Assembly: GCA_016521575.1 (NCBI GenBank)
Contig: JAEKDP010000001.1
Coordinates: 415,894-479,893 of the forward strand
Length of the DNA stretch: 64,000 nucleotides
Direction: 5' to 3'
Origin: Rhodobacteraceae bacterium F11138
GTDB lineage: Bacteria; Pseudomonadota; Alphaproteobacteria; Rhodobacterales; Rhodobacteraceae
The translations under genes and the position numbers were made by a program. Positions within the stretch are counted from its first letter, which is position 1. Every line of letters begins with the position of its first letter. Shown here in pieces: positions 43,660-52,544 of the stretch. Under the pieces are notes generated by a model. That model was not told where the DNA came from. It saw only the letters and a program-made list of their open reading frames with translations, and ran no database searches.

Positions 43660-44703
43660 ATGACCATTTTCACACGCAGGATCAAGGGATGCCTGGCCGG
43701 CGCGCTGTTCGCCGCGACAGCGTTGTCGGCACAGGCAGATACGCTGAAATATTCCGACCATGACGCCACGGGCGGGATGCGGACGGACTTCGTCAAGAAT
43801 GTCTGGCTTCCAGAGATCGAGAAACGCACCGACGGCGCAATCAAGATCCGGCCGTTCTTTGGCGGCACATTGATGGGGTCGAAAGAAGTGCTTGGCGGTG
43901 TCGGTGACAATATCGCACAGATGGGTTTTGCGTTTCCGGGGCACTACCCGAACCGGATGGTGGCGCATTCTGTCTTTGCAATGTTCCCCACCGGACCCGA
44001 GGATTTCAAGGATCAGGCATGGCTGTACAACCAGGCCTATGAACAGATCCCGGCGCTGAAGGATGAACTGGCGGCGGCGGGTGTCGTTCCGCTGATGATC
44101 ACCGCGGGCCTGCCGGGCGCATTCTTCGGCAAGAACGAATTGACGGGGCTTTCCGGTATCGAGGGCGACAAATGGCGTGCGGGCGGCAAATGGCTGCTGC
44201 GCTATCTGGAAGCCGCCGGCGCGCAGCCGGTTTCGGTGCCCTGGGGCGATGTATATGTGGCCTTGCAGACCGGGACGATCGACGGGGTCTTTTCGAACTA
44301 TGACGGGATGCACCTGATGAAGTTCGACGAGGTGGCAAGCAACATCATGATTTCGAAGAACCTGTGGTACGCAACACCGTTCGTGCATTTCATGAACAAG
44401 GATGTCTATGACGGGCTGTCCGACGAGACGCGCCAGCAGATCCAGGACGCCTCGCGCCATGCCGAGGCACAGTTTGCCGAAGTCTACCAAGAGGCATTCG
44501 ACACCGTCCGTGCAGAGCAGGAAGAGGCCGGTTATGCGATCATGGAACTGTCGGACGACGATATCGCGAAATGGTCGGATGCAGAGAAGCTGACCGTGCT
44601 TCAGGACGCGTGGGTCGAGGATGCCAAGGCCGTGGGGTTGGAAAACGCCGATGAGGTGATGGCCAAGATGCGCGAGTTGCACGCCCAAGCCATGCAGCGG
44701 TAG
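43660..44703 (+). CDS. TRAP transporter substrate-binding protein (DctP) of the hydantoin operon
   Basis: The 347-residue periplasmic protein has a signal (IKGCLAGALFAATALSAQA) and the DctP fold, with IRPFFGGTLMGSKEVLGGV, the ligand-binding region GDKWRAGGKW and WGDVYVALQTGTIDGVFSNY. A strong GGAGGTGA ribosome-binding site precedes the ATG. Its place between carbamoylase and hydantoinase suggests that it binds a hydantoin or an N-carbamoyl amino acid, for which I know no characterised TRAP system. That assignment is inference. Confidence 0.9.
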   Translation: MTIFTRRIKGCLAGALFAATALSAQADTLKYSDHDATGGMRTDFVKNVWLPEIEKRTDGAIKIRPFFGGTLMGSKEVLGGVGDNIAQMGFAFPGHYPNRMVAHSVFAMFPTGPEDFKDQAWLYNQAYEQIPALKDELAAAGVVPLMITAGLPGAFFGKNELTGLSGIEGDKWRAGGKWLLRYLEAAGAQPVSVPWGDVYVALQTGTIDGVFSNYDGMHLMKFDEVASNIMISKNLWYATPFVHFMNKDVYDGLSDETRQQIQDASRHAEAQFAEVYQEAFDTVRAEQEEAGYAIMELSDDDIAKWSDAEKLTVLQDAWVEDAKAVGLENADEVMAKMRELHAQAMQR

Positions 44704-44712
44704 ACACGGACT

Positions 44713-44745
44713 GGCCGCGCATTTCGGGTTATGGGATGCGTGGCC
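44713..44745 (+). promoter_or_regulatory. intercistronic hairpin between dctP and dctQ
   Basis: GGCCGCGCAT (44713-44722) pairs with ATGCGTGGCC (44736-44745) over 10 bp with one G-U. It starts 9 bases after the dctP stop, with no T-tract. Probable mRNA stability or attenuation element. Confidence 0.5.
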
Positions 44746-44769
44746 CCCAAGTTGCAAGAGGGGCCAAGA

Positions 44770-45270
44770 ATGCAACGAGTGATTTCCGCAATCAATGCCG
44801 TGCTGTCGGGATTTACCGGCTGGCTGATGTTCGCGATGATGCTGATTCTGGTCGCCGATTTCGTGGCGCGCCTGTTCGGGTTGCCGCTGCAGGACATGGC
44901 GCAGCTTTCCGTTTTCGTGATGATGATCGTGGTCTATCTGGGTTTTTCCCGTTGCGAAGAGCATCACGAACATGTCGGGCTTGAGTTCATCACCAACAGG
45001 TTACCTGACGGGATGCGCCGCCGCCTGTTGCAGTTTTCGCAGATCCTTGCGGTGCTGACCGTCGGGCTTTTGCTCTATGCTGTCGCCAAGAATGCGGGCA
45101 AAGCCTATGTGCAGAACGAGGCCATCGCCGGGGCCGTGCAGATTCCGACATGGCCCACCAAGTTCATCATGGTTCTGGGACTGGTGGCATTTCTCATGCA
45201 GGCCATTCTGAACATCGCCAAGCCGCCGGAGCGCGGCGAGGTGGACAGGCCCGACGGCGGGTTCGAGTAG
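44770..45270 (+). CDS. TRAP transporter small permease (DctQ)
   Basis: The 166-residue protein has four hydrophobic segments and the DctQ features ADFVARLFGLPLQDMAQL and FSRCEEHHEHVGLE. I choose ATG at 44770 (MQRVISAIN), with AGAGGGG upstream; an ATG at 44731 would add 13 residues and overlap the hairpin. It lies 39 bp before dctM. Confidence 0.88.
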   Translation: MQRVISAINAVLSGFTGWLMFAMMLILVADFVARLFGLPLQDMAQLSVFVMMIVVYLGFSRCEEHHEHVGLEFITNRLPDGMRRRLLQFSQILAVLTVGLLLYAVAKNAGKAYVQNEAIAGAVQIPTWPTKFIMVLGLVAFLMQAILNIAKPPERGEVDRPDGGFE

Positions 45271-45309
45271 CCCTGTACGATGAAACAAAAGATCCAAAAG
45301 GATAGCTGA

Positions 45310-46632
45310 ATGGATTTCATCCTTGCCGGTGCGATCTGCATCATTTTGCTGCTGATCCTGATGTCCATCGGGCTGCAGATCGGGCTTGCCTTCCTGCTCA
45401 GCGGGTTCGTTGTCTCGTTCATGCTGCTTGGTTTTGACAGCTCGATCTCGCTGCTTGGGCAGGCTTCGTATTTTTCGATCGCGACGCCGACATGGGCCGC
45501 TATCCCGCTGTTTATCCTGATGGGGGCATTCGCATCGAACGGGGGGCTGGCGCAACGTGCCTATGATGGCGTGCATGCGCTGGCGCATCGTCTGCCCGGC
45601 TCGCTGATGATTGCCACCTGCTTTTCCTGCGGGGTGTTTGGCGCGATCTCGGGTTCATCCATTGCGACCACGGCGATTTTCGGGCGCATGGCGCTGCCGG
45701 AAATGAACCGGCTGGGATATGACAAGTCGCTCACCATCGGCGTGATCGCTTCGGCGGGCACCTTCGCGTCGATGATCCCGCCGTCGATAATGATGATCAT
45801 CTATGCGCTTTTCACCCAGCAATCCATCGGCAAGCTGTTTGCCGCCGGTATCCTGCCCGGGGTGATCACCGCCCTGGCCTATGCCGTGCTGATCGTGATC
45901 ATGGTCAAACGCAATCCGTCGCTGGCCCCCGAGATGGACAAGCGGCTGCGGGCACAGATCAGCAAGCGCCGCGAAGTGGGTCGCATGTGGCCCGTGCTGA
46001 TGATCGCATTCGTCGTGCTGGGCGGGCTGTACTCTGGCGTGTTCACGCCAACCGAGGCAGCGGCGGCCGGGGCGTTGGTATCGCTGTTTTTCGCGTGGTA
46101 TCTGAAGGCGTTTACCAAGTATTCGGATGTCACCAGCGCGATGCGCGATGCTGCGAACATCACCGCGATGTTGTTCCTGATCAATGTGGGCGCGCTTTTC
46201 TACAGCCGGGTGCTGGCGGTGACGGGGCTGCCAACAGAACTGACGACCATGCTGCAGGATTCGACGCTGCCACCGCTGGCAATCCTGATCGGGATCATGG
46301 TGATCTTCTTTTTGTTGGGCATGATCATGGTGCCTGTTGGCATATATGCGCTGACCCTGCCGGTGGTTCTGCCGATTCTGACAAGTCTCGGGTATGATCC
46401 GATCTGGTTCGGTGTGATTGCTCTGAAGCTGACCGAGATCGGCGCGATCACGCCGCCTGTGGGATTGAACGTCTTTGCGATCAAGGGCGCTGTGCCCAAG
46501 GACATGCATATCTCGCTTGAACAGGTCTACAAGGGGTGCATGCCTTTCCTGGCCTGTGATGTGGTGGTGCTGATCCTGCTGGTCGCCTTTCCCGCCATCA
46601 GCCTCTGGCTGCCCGGCATCCTGATGAACTGA
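45310..46632 (+). CDS. TRAP transporter large permease (DctM)
   Basis: The 440-residue membrane protein has the DctM features FILMGAFASNGGLAQRAYDGVHAL, GAISGSSIATTAIFGRMALPEM and TPTEAAAAGALV. It should form the sodium-coupled channel of this transporter with the DctQ protein. It ends 20 bp before the hydantoinase gene. Confidence 0.93.
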   Translation: MDFILAGAICIILLLILMSIGLQIGLAFLLSGFVVSFMLLGFDSSISLLGQASYFSIATPTWAAIPLFILMGAFASNGGLAQRAYDGVHALAHRLPGSLMIATCFSCGVFGAISGSSIATTAIFGRMALPEMNRLGYDKSLTIGVIASAGTFASMIPPSIMMIIYALFTQQSIGKLFAAGILPGVITALAYAVLIVIMVKRNPSLAPEMDKRLRAQISKRREVGRMWPVLMIAFVVLGGLYSGVFTPTEAAAAGALVSLFFAWYLKAFTKYSDVTSAMRDAANITAMLFLINVGALFYSRVLAVTGLPTELTTMLQDSTLPPLAILIGIMVIFFLLGMIMVPVGIYALTLPVVLPILTSLGYDPIWFGVIALKLTEIGAITPPVGLNVFAIKGAVPKDMHISLEQVYKGCMPFLACDVVVLILLVAFPAISLWLPGILMN

Positions 46633-46652
46633 ACACGAGGAACCTTGTTGTC

Positions 46653-48116
46653 ATGGCTCAATTCGACACCATAATAACCGGCGGCACGATCGCCACGGCA
46701 AGTGACACGTTCGACGCGGACGTCGCCATCCGCGACGGGAAAATCGTGGCGCTTGGTCATGATCTGGGCGCTGCAGAGCGGGTGATCGACGCCAAGGGCA
46801 AGCTGGTTCTGCCCGGCGGGATCGAAGCCCATTGCCATATCGCCCAGGAAAGCGCGACGGGCGGAATGACCTCGGACGACTATCGCAGCGGTTCGATTTC
46901 CGCGGCATTTGGCGGCAATTCCAGCTTTGTGCCATTCGCGGCACAGCATCGCGGCATGAGCGTGACCGAAACGCTGGATCTGTACGACAGCCGCGCCGAG
47001 GGCGCATCGGTCATCGATTACGGCTATCATCTGATTGTTGCCGATCCGACCGAAAAGGCCCTGCAGGACGAGCTGCCCGCCGCCTTTGCGCGCGGCGTGA
47101 CGTCGTTCAAGGTCTTCATGACCTACGATCTGATGAAGATCGACGACAGCCAGTTTCTTGATATCCTGTCCGTCGCCAGAAGCCACGGCGCGCTGACGAT
47201 GGTGCATGCTGAGAACTCGGGCATCATCAAATGGATTTCCGACCGGCTCATTGCCGGGGGGCATACCGCGCCGCGATATCACGCGATCAGCCATCCGGCC
47301 GCAGCCGAGGCCGAGGCGATCAATCGCGCCATCACCCTGGCGCGTTTTGTCGACGCGCCGCTTCTGATCGTCCATGTCTCGACGCCCGAAGGCGCCGGGC
47401 TGGTGGCCGGTGCGCGGCTGGAGGGGGCGAAGATCTTTGGTGAAACCTGCCCGCAGTATCTGTTCCTGACCAAAGAGGATCTGGACCGCCCCGGCATGGA
47501 TGGGGCCAAGTTCATGTGCTCGCCGCCCTTGCGCGATACCGCAACGCAAGACGCGCTTTGGCGCCATGTGCAGGCCGGCACCTTTTCGGTGGTGTCGTCG
47601 GATCACGCGCCCTATCGTTTTGATGAAACAGGGAAACTGGCGAATGGCCCCGAGGCCACGTTCAAGCAGATCGCCAATGGCATGCCCGGTATTGCAGCCC
47701 GCTTGCCGCTGCTTTTCTCCGAAGGCGTGAATGGCGGGCGGATCACCCTGAACCAGTTCGTGGCGCTGAGCGCCACCAATGCGGCCAGGATCTATGGCAT
47801 GCACCCGCGCAAGGGTACGATCGCCATCGGGTCGGACGCGGATATCGCGATCTGGGATCCGTCGGAAACGCGGCGGATCAGTGTCGAGAACCAGCATGAC
47901 AACATGGATTACAGCCCGTTCGAGGGCCGCGAAGTCACCGGCTGGCCGGTCACCGTGCTGTCGCGCGGTGAGGCGGTGATCGAGAACGGCGCGTTGGTGG
48001 CCGAACCGGGTCGCGGCAGGTTCATCCACCGCGAGCGTCCTGATTTCACCGGCTATCCGGGAACGCAGACGCCCGAGCTCGACCCGGCGTGGAATTTCGG
48101 TGCGGAGATCAACTGA
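46653..48116 (+). CDS. hydA: dihydropyrimidinase / D-hydantoinase
   Basis: The 487-residue cyclic amidohydrolase opens hydantoin or dihydropyrimidine rings to N-carbamoyl amino acids. Metal ligands are all present: His60 and His62 in EAHCHI, the carboxylated Lys153 in TSFKVFMTYD, His185 in MVHAENSG, His241 in IVHVSTPEG and Asp317 in SSDHAPY. The substrate-stereochemistry Tyr follows Lys153 in the usual FMTY position. GAGGAACC precedes the ATG. Two bases separate it from the racemase gene. Confidence 0.92.
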   Translation: MAQFDTIITGGTIATASDTFDADVAIRDGKIVALGHDLGAAERVIDAKGKLVLPGGIEAHCHIAQESATGGMTSDDYRSGSISAAFGGNSSFVPFAAQHRGMSVTETLDLYDSRAEGASVIDYGYHLIVADPTEKALQDELPAAFARGVTSFKVFMTYDLMKIDDSQFLDILSVARSHGALTMVHAENSGIIKWISDRLIAGGHTAPRYHAISHPAAAEAEAINRAITLARFVDAPLLIVHVSTPEGAGLVAGARLEGAKIFGETCPQYLFLTKEDLDRPGMDGAKFMCSPPLRDTATQDALWRHVQAGTFSVVSSDHAPYRFDETGKLANGPEATFKQIANGMPGIAARLPLLFSEGVNGGRITLNQFVALSATNAARIYGMHPRKGTIAIGSDADIAIWDPSETRRISVENQHDNMDYSPFEGREVTGWPVTVLSRGEAVIENGALVAEPGRGRFIHRERPDFTGYPGTQTPELDPAWNFGAEIN

Positions 48117-48118
48117 CG

Positions 48119-48784
48119 ATGGGCTTGATACGAGTCATTAACCCGAATTCGACACAAGCGATCACCGACAAGATGGCCCAATCGCTGGCACCCTATGCGG
48201 CGCGCAGCGGATACCGGATTGATTGCGTCACGCTGAGCAAGGGACCGGCGGGCGTGGCCAGCGATGAAGATATCGCACAGGTCGCACCGCTTGTGGCCGA
48301 AGCGGTCGGCAACGACGCCGAGGCCGATGTCTTTGTCATCGCCTGCTACAGTGATCCGGGGCTAAGCGAAGCGCGCCAGGTGACGGACAAACCGGTGATC
48401 GGCATCGGTGAGGCCGCTGTTTCCACGGCGCTGGCGCTGGGGGATCGGTTTGGCATCATTTCGGTTTCGGACTGGTCTGTGGCGCGGCATGCGCAATACA
48501 TGATGTCCCGGGATATTCATGCGCGCTGCGCAGGCGACAGACCGCTCGGTTTCAGCGTGGCGGATACACAGAACGCCGACGCCTTCGAGATGATCGAGAA
48601 GGTCGCGCGCCAGCTGACCGAGCAGGACAAGGCCGACGTGCTGATCACGGCCTGCGCAGGCATGTCGCGGCATCAGCCCCGGCTGGAGGCGGCGACAGGT
48701 GCGATCGTGATCGATCCGGTGCGCGCGGCGGTGGCGGTCGCGATCAGCGTGCTGATCGCCCGCGAGGCGGCGGCACATGACTGA
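48119..48784 (+). CDS. hyuE: hydantoin racemase (Asp/Glu racemase superfamily)
   Basis: The 221-residue protein begins with RVINPNST, the hallmark of hydantoin racemases. It carries two catalytic cysteines: Cys76 in IACYSDPGL and Cys179 in TACAGM. It interconverts D- and L-5-substituted hydantoins so that a stereospecific hydantoinase can use both. With the hydantoinase and D-carbamoylase it completes the three-enzyme hydantoin route. The start at 48119 directly follows the hydantoinase stop. Confidence 0.9.
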   Translation: MGLIRVINPNSTQAITDKMAQSLAPYAARSGYRIDCVTLSKGPAGVASDEDIAQVAPLVAEAVGNDAEADVFVIACYSDPGLSEARQVTDKPVIGIGEAAVSTALALGDRFGIISVSDWSVARHAQYMMSRDIHARCAGDRPLGFSVADTQNADAFEMIEKVARQLTEQDKADVLITACAGMSRHQPRLEAATGAIVIDPVRAAVAVAISVLIAREAAAHD

Positions 48785-49745
48785 GCAAACATCCGTGCTG
48801 ATCATCGACGACAGCGCGCAACCCTATCTGCCACGCCTGCGCGACACCGTGCCGGGCTGCGTCTTTCATGGCTGTGACGCCGGAGAAAAGGTACAGGACG
48901 CGCTGGCGCGTGTTCGCCCCGAGATCGTCTTTGGCCTGCATTGCCCGACCTATCCGGCCTTCAGCCATGCGGTCGCGCTTGGGTGCGACTCGGTGAAATG
49001 GTTGCACAATGGCGGTGCTGGAATCGACCATCTGCCGGCGTGGGATCCGGAACGCATCACCGTGACCAACAGTGCCGGCGTATCCAGCCGGTTCATGGCC
49101 GAAACGGTGACAGGCGCGATCCTGATGATGAATTTCCGTTTCCCCGAATATTTCGCGCAGCAGCGTGCGCATGTCTGGGAAAAGCTGCCTTGGGAAAGCC
49201 TGTCATCGAAGACGGTTCTTGTGATCGGATTGGGTGGAATTGGCACGCTTGTGGCGCAGCGGTTGCGGACCTTCGGGGCGTATGTGATCGGCGCGCGGCG
49301 ATCTTTGCGTCCCTGCGCGGATGTCGATGAACAGATCGCCATGGCCGACCTTCACGATGCGCTGCCACGGGCGGATTATGTCTGCATTCATGTGCCGAAT
49401 ACCGATGAAACGCAAAACCTTGTCGATGCGGCATTTCTGAAGCGGATGAAACCCACCGCGCGCTTGATCAACACCGCCCGTGGGGCACAGGTGGATGAAG
49501 CCGCGCTTGTCGCCGCATTGCGCGCGGGTCAGATCGCCGGGGCCTATCTGGATGTATTCCGAACGGAACCGTTGCCTGCTGAATCGTCGTTCTGGGATTT
49601 GCCGGGGGTCGTCATTTCACCGCACTATGCCGATGCGGCAGAGGGCTGGAAATCTGCGTCGGCGGCGTTTTTCGCAGAAAACCTGCGACGCTATATGAAC
49701 GGTAGCCCGCTGCAGAATATGTGTGATCCGGCAGCGGGATACTGA
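48777..49745 (+). CDS. D-isomer-specific 2-hydroxyacid dehydrogenase
   Basis: The 322-residue NAD(P)-dependent enzyme has the Rossmann motif VIGLGGIGTLVAQR, the catalytic Arg in NTARG, the Glu in RTEPLP and the His in SPHYADAA. It reduces 2-oxo acids or oxidises D-2-hydroxy acids. It overlaps the racemase gene by eight bases and ends the hydantoin operon. It could handle the 2-oxo acid made when the D-amino acid product is deaminated, which is inference. Confidence 0.9.
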   Translation: MTEQTSVLIIDDSAQPYLPRLRDTVPGCVFHGCDAGEKVQDALARVRPEIVFGLHCPTYPAFSHAVALGCDSVKWLHNGGAGIDHLPAWDPERITVTNSAGVSSRFMAETVTGAILMMNFRFPEYFAQQRAHVWEKLPWESLSSKTVLVIGLGGIGTLVAQRLRTFGAYVIGARRSLRPCADVDEQIAMADLHDALPRADYVCIHVPNTDETQNLVDAAFLKRMKPTARLINTARGAQVDEAALVAALRAGQIAGAYLDVFRTEPLPAESSFWDLPGVVISPHYADAAEGWKSASAAFFAENLRRYMNGSPLQNMCDPAAGY

Positions 49746-49760
49746 AGGATGGTCGCGTTT

Positions 49761-49784
49761 GCAGACAATCCTGGCGTTGTCTGC
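49761..49784. terminator. inverted repeat between convergent operons
   Basis: GCAGACAA (49761-49768) and TTGTCTGC (49777-49784) form a perfect 8-bp stem with an 8-base loop. It lies in the 60-bp gap between the end of the hydantoin operon and the end of the convergent TAXI-TRAP operon. There is no T-tract, so terminator function is probable but not certain. Confidence 0.45.
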
Positions 49785-49805
49785 ACCGTCCTCGGCATCT
49801 ATGGG

Positions 49806-52043
49806 CTATGAGTCCTGCGCCTGATGCGCCACTGTGCGTGAGGATGCGCCAGCCCTTGCCAGAATGCCGACAACGACAAGTGTTCCGATTGCGATGGCCA
49901 CCCAGCTGTTGGAAATCAGGATCAGCCCCGCAAGGGTGAGCAGGATCTTTTCCGCCAGAACAAGGTCTCGCTTCCAGAAGCCGATATAGGCGGCCGACAG
50001 GGCGAGTATCGCAAGCACACCGCTTGTCAGGGCCAGCACGAACTCCAGCGGCGAGAAATCCACAAAAAGCAGACTCGGGGCATAGATAAACATGAACGGC
50101 ACCAATGCCTTGCCCATGGACAGCCTGAACGCCGTTGTGCCGGTGCGCATTGGATCGGCCCGGGACAAACCGGCGGCGGCATAGGCTGCAAGGGCGACCG
50201 GGGGTGTCACATCGGCTAGGACGCCGAAATAGAACACGAAGAAGTGGGTCGCGATGAGCGGGACGCCAAACTCTGTCAGCGCAGGTGCAGCGATCGAGGC
50301 CAGGATGATATATGTCGGCGTTGTCGGAATTCCGGCCCCCATCAGGATACAGGCAATAGCGACAAAGAAGAGGCCGAAGAACAACGCGATGGATTTTTCA
50401 GACAAAAGGCCGGTGAAATCCAGCGATGTCACAATCGCCGCGAGATCATAGGCCAGCTGTACGACCGCGGCCGAAAACTTGAAGCCAAGACCGGTGAGTG
50501 TCGTGATCCCAAGCAGGAACCCCACACAGGCACAGGCCGCACCGATTGCCAAAGCGAACTTGGCGCCATCCTCAAAGCCGACAATCAGTTTCGTCGGGGT
50601 CAGCACCGTGTCCAGATCCATGTCCCGGTTGCCCATCTTATGTGCAAAGAACGGGATGTAGGAAAAGCCGATGGTCAGCAGGATGCCCCAGAACGCGGCA
50701 AGAAATGGTGTATACTGCATCAACAGCAATGCCACCATGACGCCCAAAGGGACCAGCAAATGCCAGGATCGTTTCATGACCTGGGCGATTTGGGGAATCT
50801 TGTCAGAAGATATGCCCGCCAAGCCCAGTCTTTTGGCTTCAAGATGCACCATCAACAGGATGGCCAGATAGTGAAAGGCGGCGGGAATGATGGCGATCAG
50901 GATGATTTCATTATAGGGAACGCCAAGCATCTCGGTCATGACGAAGGCCGATGCCCCCATGATCGGTGGCGTGACCTGGCCGCCACAGGATGCGGAGGCT
51001 TCCACAGCGCCAGCAAAGCGGCCCGAGAACCCCATGCGCTTCATCAAGGGAATGGTGAACGCGCCGGTCGTGACGGTGTTGGCAATGGGTGAGCCGGAAA
51101 TCATCCCAAAAAAGCCCGAAGACACCACCGAAACCTTTGCGCTCCCGCCGGATTGACGGCCCGCGATTATCGTTGCCAGGTCGATGAACAGCTGTCCCAG
51201 ACCGCTCATTTGCGCCAGGATGCCGAACAGTACGAAATGGAAGACATAGGTTGCGACAACGCCAACGGCGACGCCATAGATGCCTTCGGTGCCGACGAAC
51301 AGGTGGTTGATGATACGATCGATCCCATACCCGCGGTGGGCCAGGATGCCCGGCATATAGGGGCCGAACATGGCGTAGAGGATACAGAGCGCGCCGATAT
51401 AGGCCAGCGTCGGCCCCATCGTGCGGCGCGTGGCCTCCAGTGTCATGATGATGGCGATCAGCCCCATCATATATTCCTGAGGGCGCGGTTCACCCACATT
51501 CACGATGAAGATATCTTTGAAGAACACGGCCAGATATGCAGAAAATCCTGCGCCCAGTGCCGCAAAGAGCCAATCGCGCAGCGCGATTTTCCCCGGCTTC
51601 GCGCCCGTGCCGTTGATGGGCAGGGTCAGGGCCGCCAATGCGACCATTCCCGCGCTAAAGATGTAGGTCGATATCGTTGCAGGCAGTTGAGCGAACAGAT
51701 CAATGATCAGGAATAGATAGAAGGCGGCGAATATGATCGACGTGCGCCACATGGATCGTGTGGGTGCCGCCCGTTTGCGCGGAAATACCAGAAAGACCAG
51801 ACCCATGACGAATGCCAGATGAACCGTCCGGTGCATGACTTCGTTCAACAGGCCGAAACCCGCTGTGTAGAGATGGAACAGTGACAGAACCACAGAGGTC
51901 ACCGTCACCAGAATGGCGGCCGGACCCACGATGTTGCGAAAATTGGATTCGGAGTCGTACTCCTTGATCATCGCCTCGATTTCGGCGGGCGACAATGCTT
52001 CCTCTACCTCGGTCAGCGCTGGTTTGTCTTGTTGCTGTTTCAT
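49806..52043 (-). CDS. TRAP transporter fused permease, TAXI type (DctQM fusion)
   Basis: The 745-residue protein has around 16-18 hydrophobic segments. The N-terminal third is the small-permease part and the rest is the large permease with GSAKVSVVSSGFFGMISGSP and PTTPTYIILA. Fused permeases like this pair with TAXI-type binding proteins, and one is encoded 0.5 kb upstream. The N-terminal ~35 residues are a charged cytoplasmic extension. TAXI systems studied so far move glutamate, oxoglutarate or related acids; the substrate here is inferred from the hut genes next door. Confidence 0.93.
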   Translation of the reverse strand: MKQQQDKPALTEVEEALSPAEIEAMIKEYDSESNFRNIVGPAAILVTVTSVVLSLFHLYTAGFGLLNEVMHRTVHLAFVMGLVFLVFPRKRAAPTRSMWRTSIIFAAFYLFLIIDLFAQLPATISTYIFSAGMVALAALTLPINGTGAKPGKIALRDWLFAALGAGFSAYLAVFFKDIFIVNVGEPRPQEYMMGLIAIIMTLEATRRTMGPTLAYIGALCILYAMFGPYMPGILAHRGYGIDRIINHLFVGTEGIYGVAVGVVATYVFHFVLFGILAQMSGLGQLFIDLATIIAGRQSGGSAKVSVVSSGFFGMISGSPIANTVTTGAFTIPLMKRMGFSGRFAGAVEASASCGGQVTPPIMGASAFVMTEMLGVPYNEIILIAIIPAAFHYLAILLMVHLEAKRLGLAGISSDKIPQIAQVMKRSWHLLVPLGVMVALLLMQYTPFLAAFWGILLTIGFSYIPFFAHKMGNRDMDLDTVLTPTKLIVGFEDGAKFALAIGAACACVGFLLGITTLTGLGFKFSAAVVQLAYDLAAIVTSLDFTGLLSEKSIALFFGLFFVAIACILMGAGIPTTPTYIILASIAAPALTEFGVPLIATHFFVFYFGVLADVTPPVALAAYAAAGLSRADPMRTGTTAFRLSMGKALVPFMFIYAPSLLFVDFSPLEFVLALTSGVLAILALSAAYIGFWKRDLVLAEKILLTLAGLILISNSWVAIAIGTLVVVGILARAGASSRTVAHQAQDS

Positions 52044-52046
52044 GCA

Positions 52047-52544
52047 TTAGTTCCCCGAGTTTCCACAAACTTCGATACCAATCGCGTTGGCTCCAAGGTC
52101 TGCAAGTACGATTTCCTGACCGGCGATTTGAAGTGAATTCAGATATTCTCTCTGTATCCGCAGTTGAATTCTTTGAAACTGTCGATCCATTTCCAGAACG
52201 AATTTGCCGTCTTCCAGCCGCCAACCGGTTTCTCCGACGTCCCCGGCAAAGGAGGGCAGCCCGGCGCCGTGGGCTTCGAACACTTCAGCGGTCTGGTGAA
52301 TCCCGGTTGCCTTGATTTCGTAGTGATCCACGACCGGCGTGAGCGATACGGAATGGATGAAGGATAGCGAAAATCTGCCACCAGGGTCAGTCGCATATCT
52401 TGCGACTTCAGTGTCGGTTCGGCCTTGATAGAGGCACAGGTAATCGGCAGCTTGTGCGCTTTTTGCGGGCTGCGACACCAAAAGAAGGCCCGCCAGAAAG
52501 GCGAGCCTAAAGGATTCAGCAGGGTGCGGTTTACTGCCCAACAC
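52047..52544 (-). CDS. DUF1850-domain exported protein
   Basis: This approximately 165-residue protein is of the DUF1850 type found with TAXI-TRAP genes. It has a hydrophobic signal (LAFLAGLLLVSQPAKSAQA) and the recurring FSLSFIHSVSLTPVVDHYEI segment. The start is inferred: in-frame GTG (52544) and TTG (52541) both lie within the last codons of the binding-protein gene, giving an overlap of 11-14 bases. The frame further upstream is a shadow of that gene. Function is unknown but likely accessory to the transporter. Confidence 0.75.
   Translation of the reverse strand: MLGSKPHPAESFRLAFLAGLLLVSQPAKSAQAADYLCLYQGRTDTEVARYATDPGGRFSLSFIHSVSLTPVVDHYEIKATGIHQTAEVFEAHGAGLPSFAGDVGETGWRLEDGKFVLEMDRQFQRIQLRIQREYLNSLQIAGQEIVLADLGANAIGIEVCGNSGN

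Noticed and set aside
42251-44973. Two long minus-strand open frames opposite the carbamoylase, dctP and part of dctQ
   Set aside because: They overlap well-supported plus-strand genes and read as low-complexity, basic or His-rich protein without domains.
46527-48029. 500-codon minus-strand open frame opposite the hydantoinase gene
   Set aside because: Antisense shadow; the hydantoinase strand has all its metal ligands.
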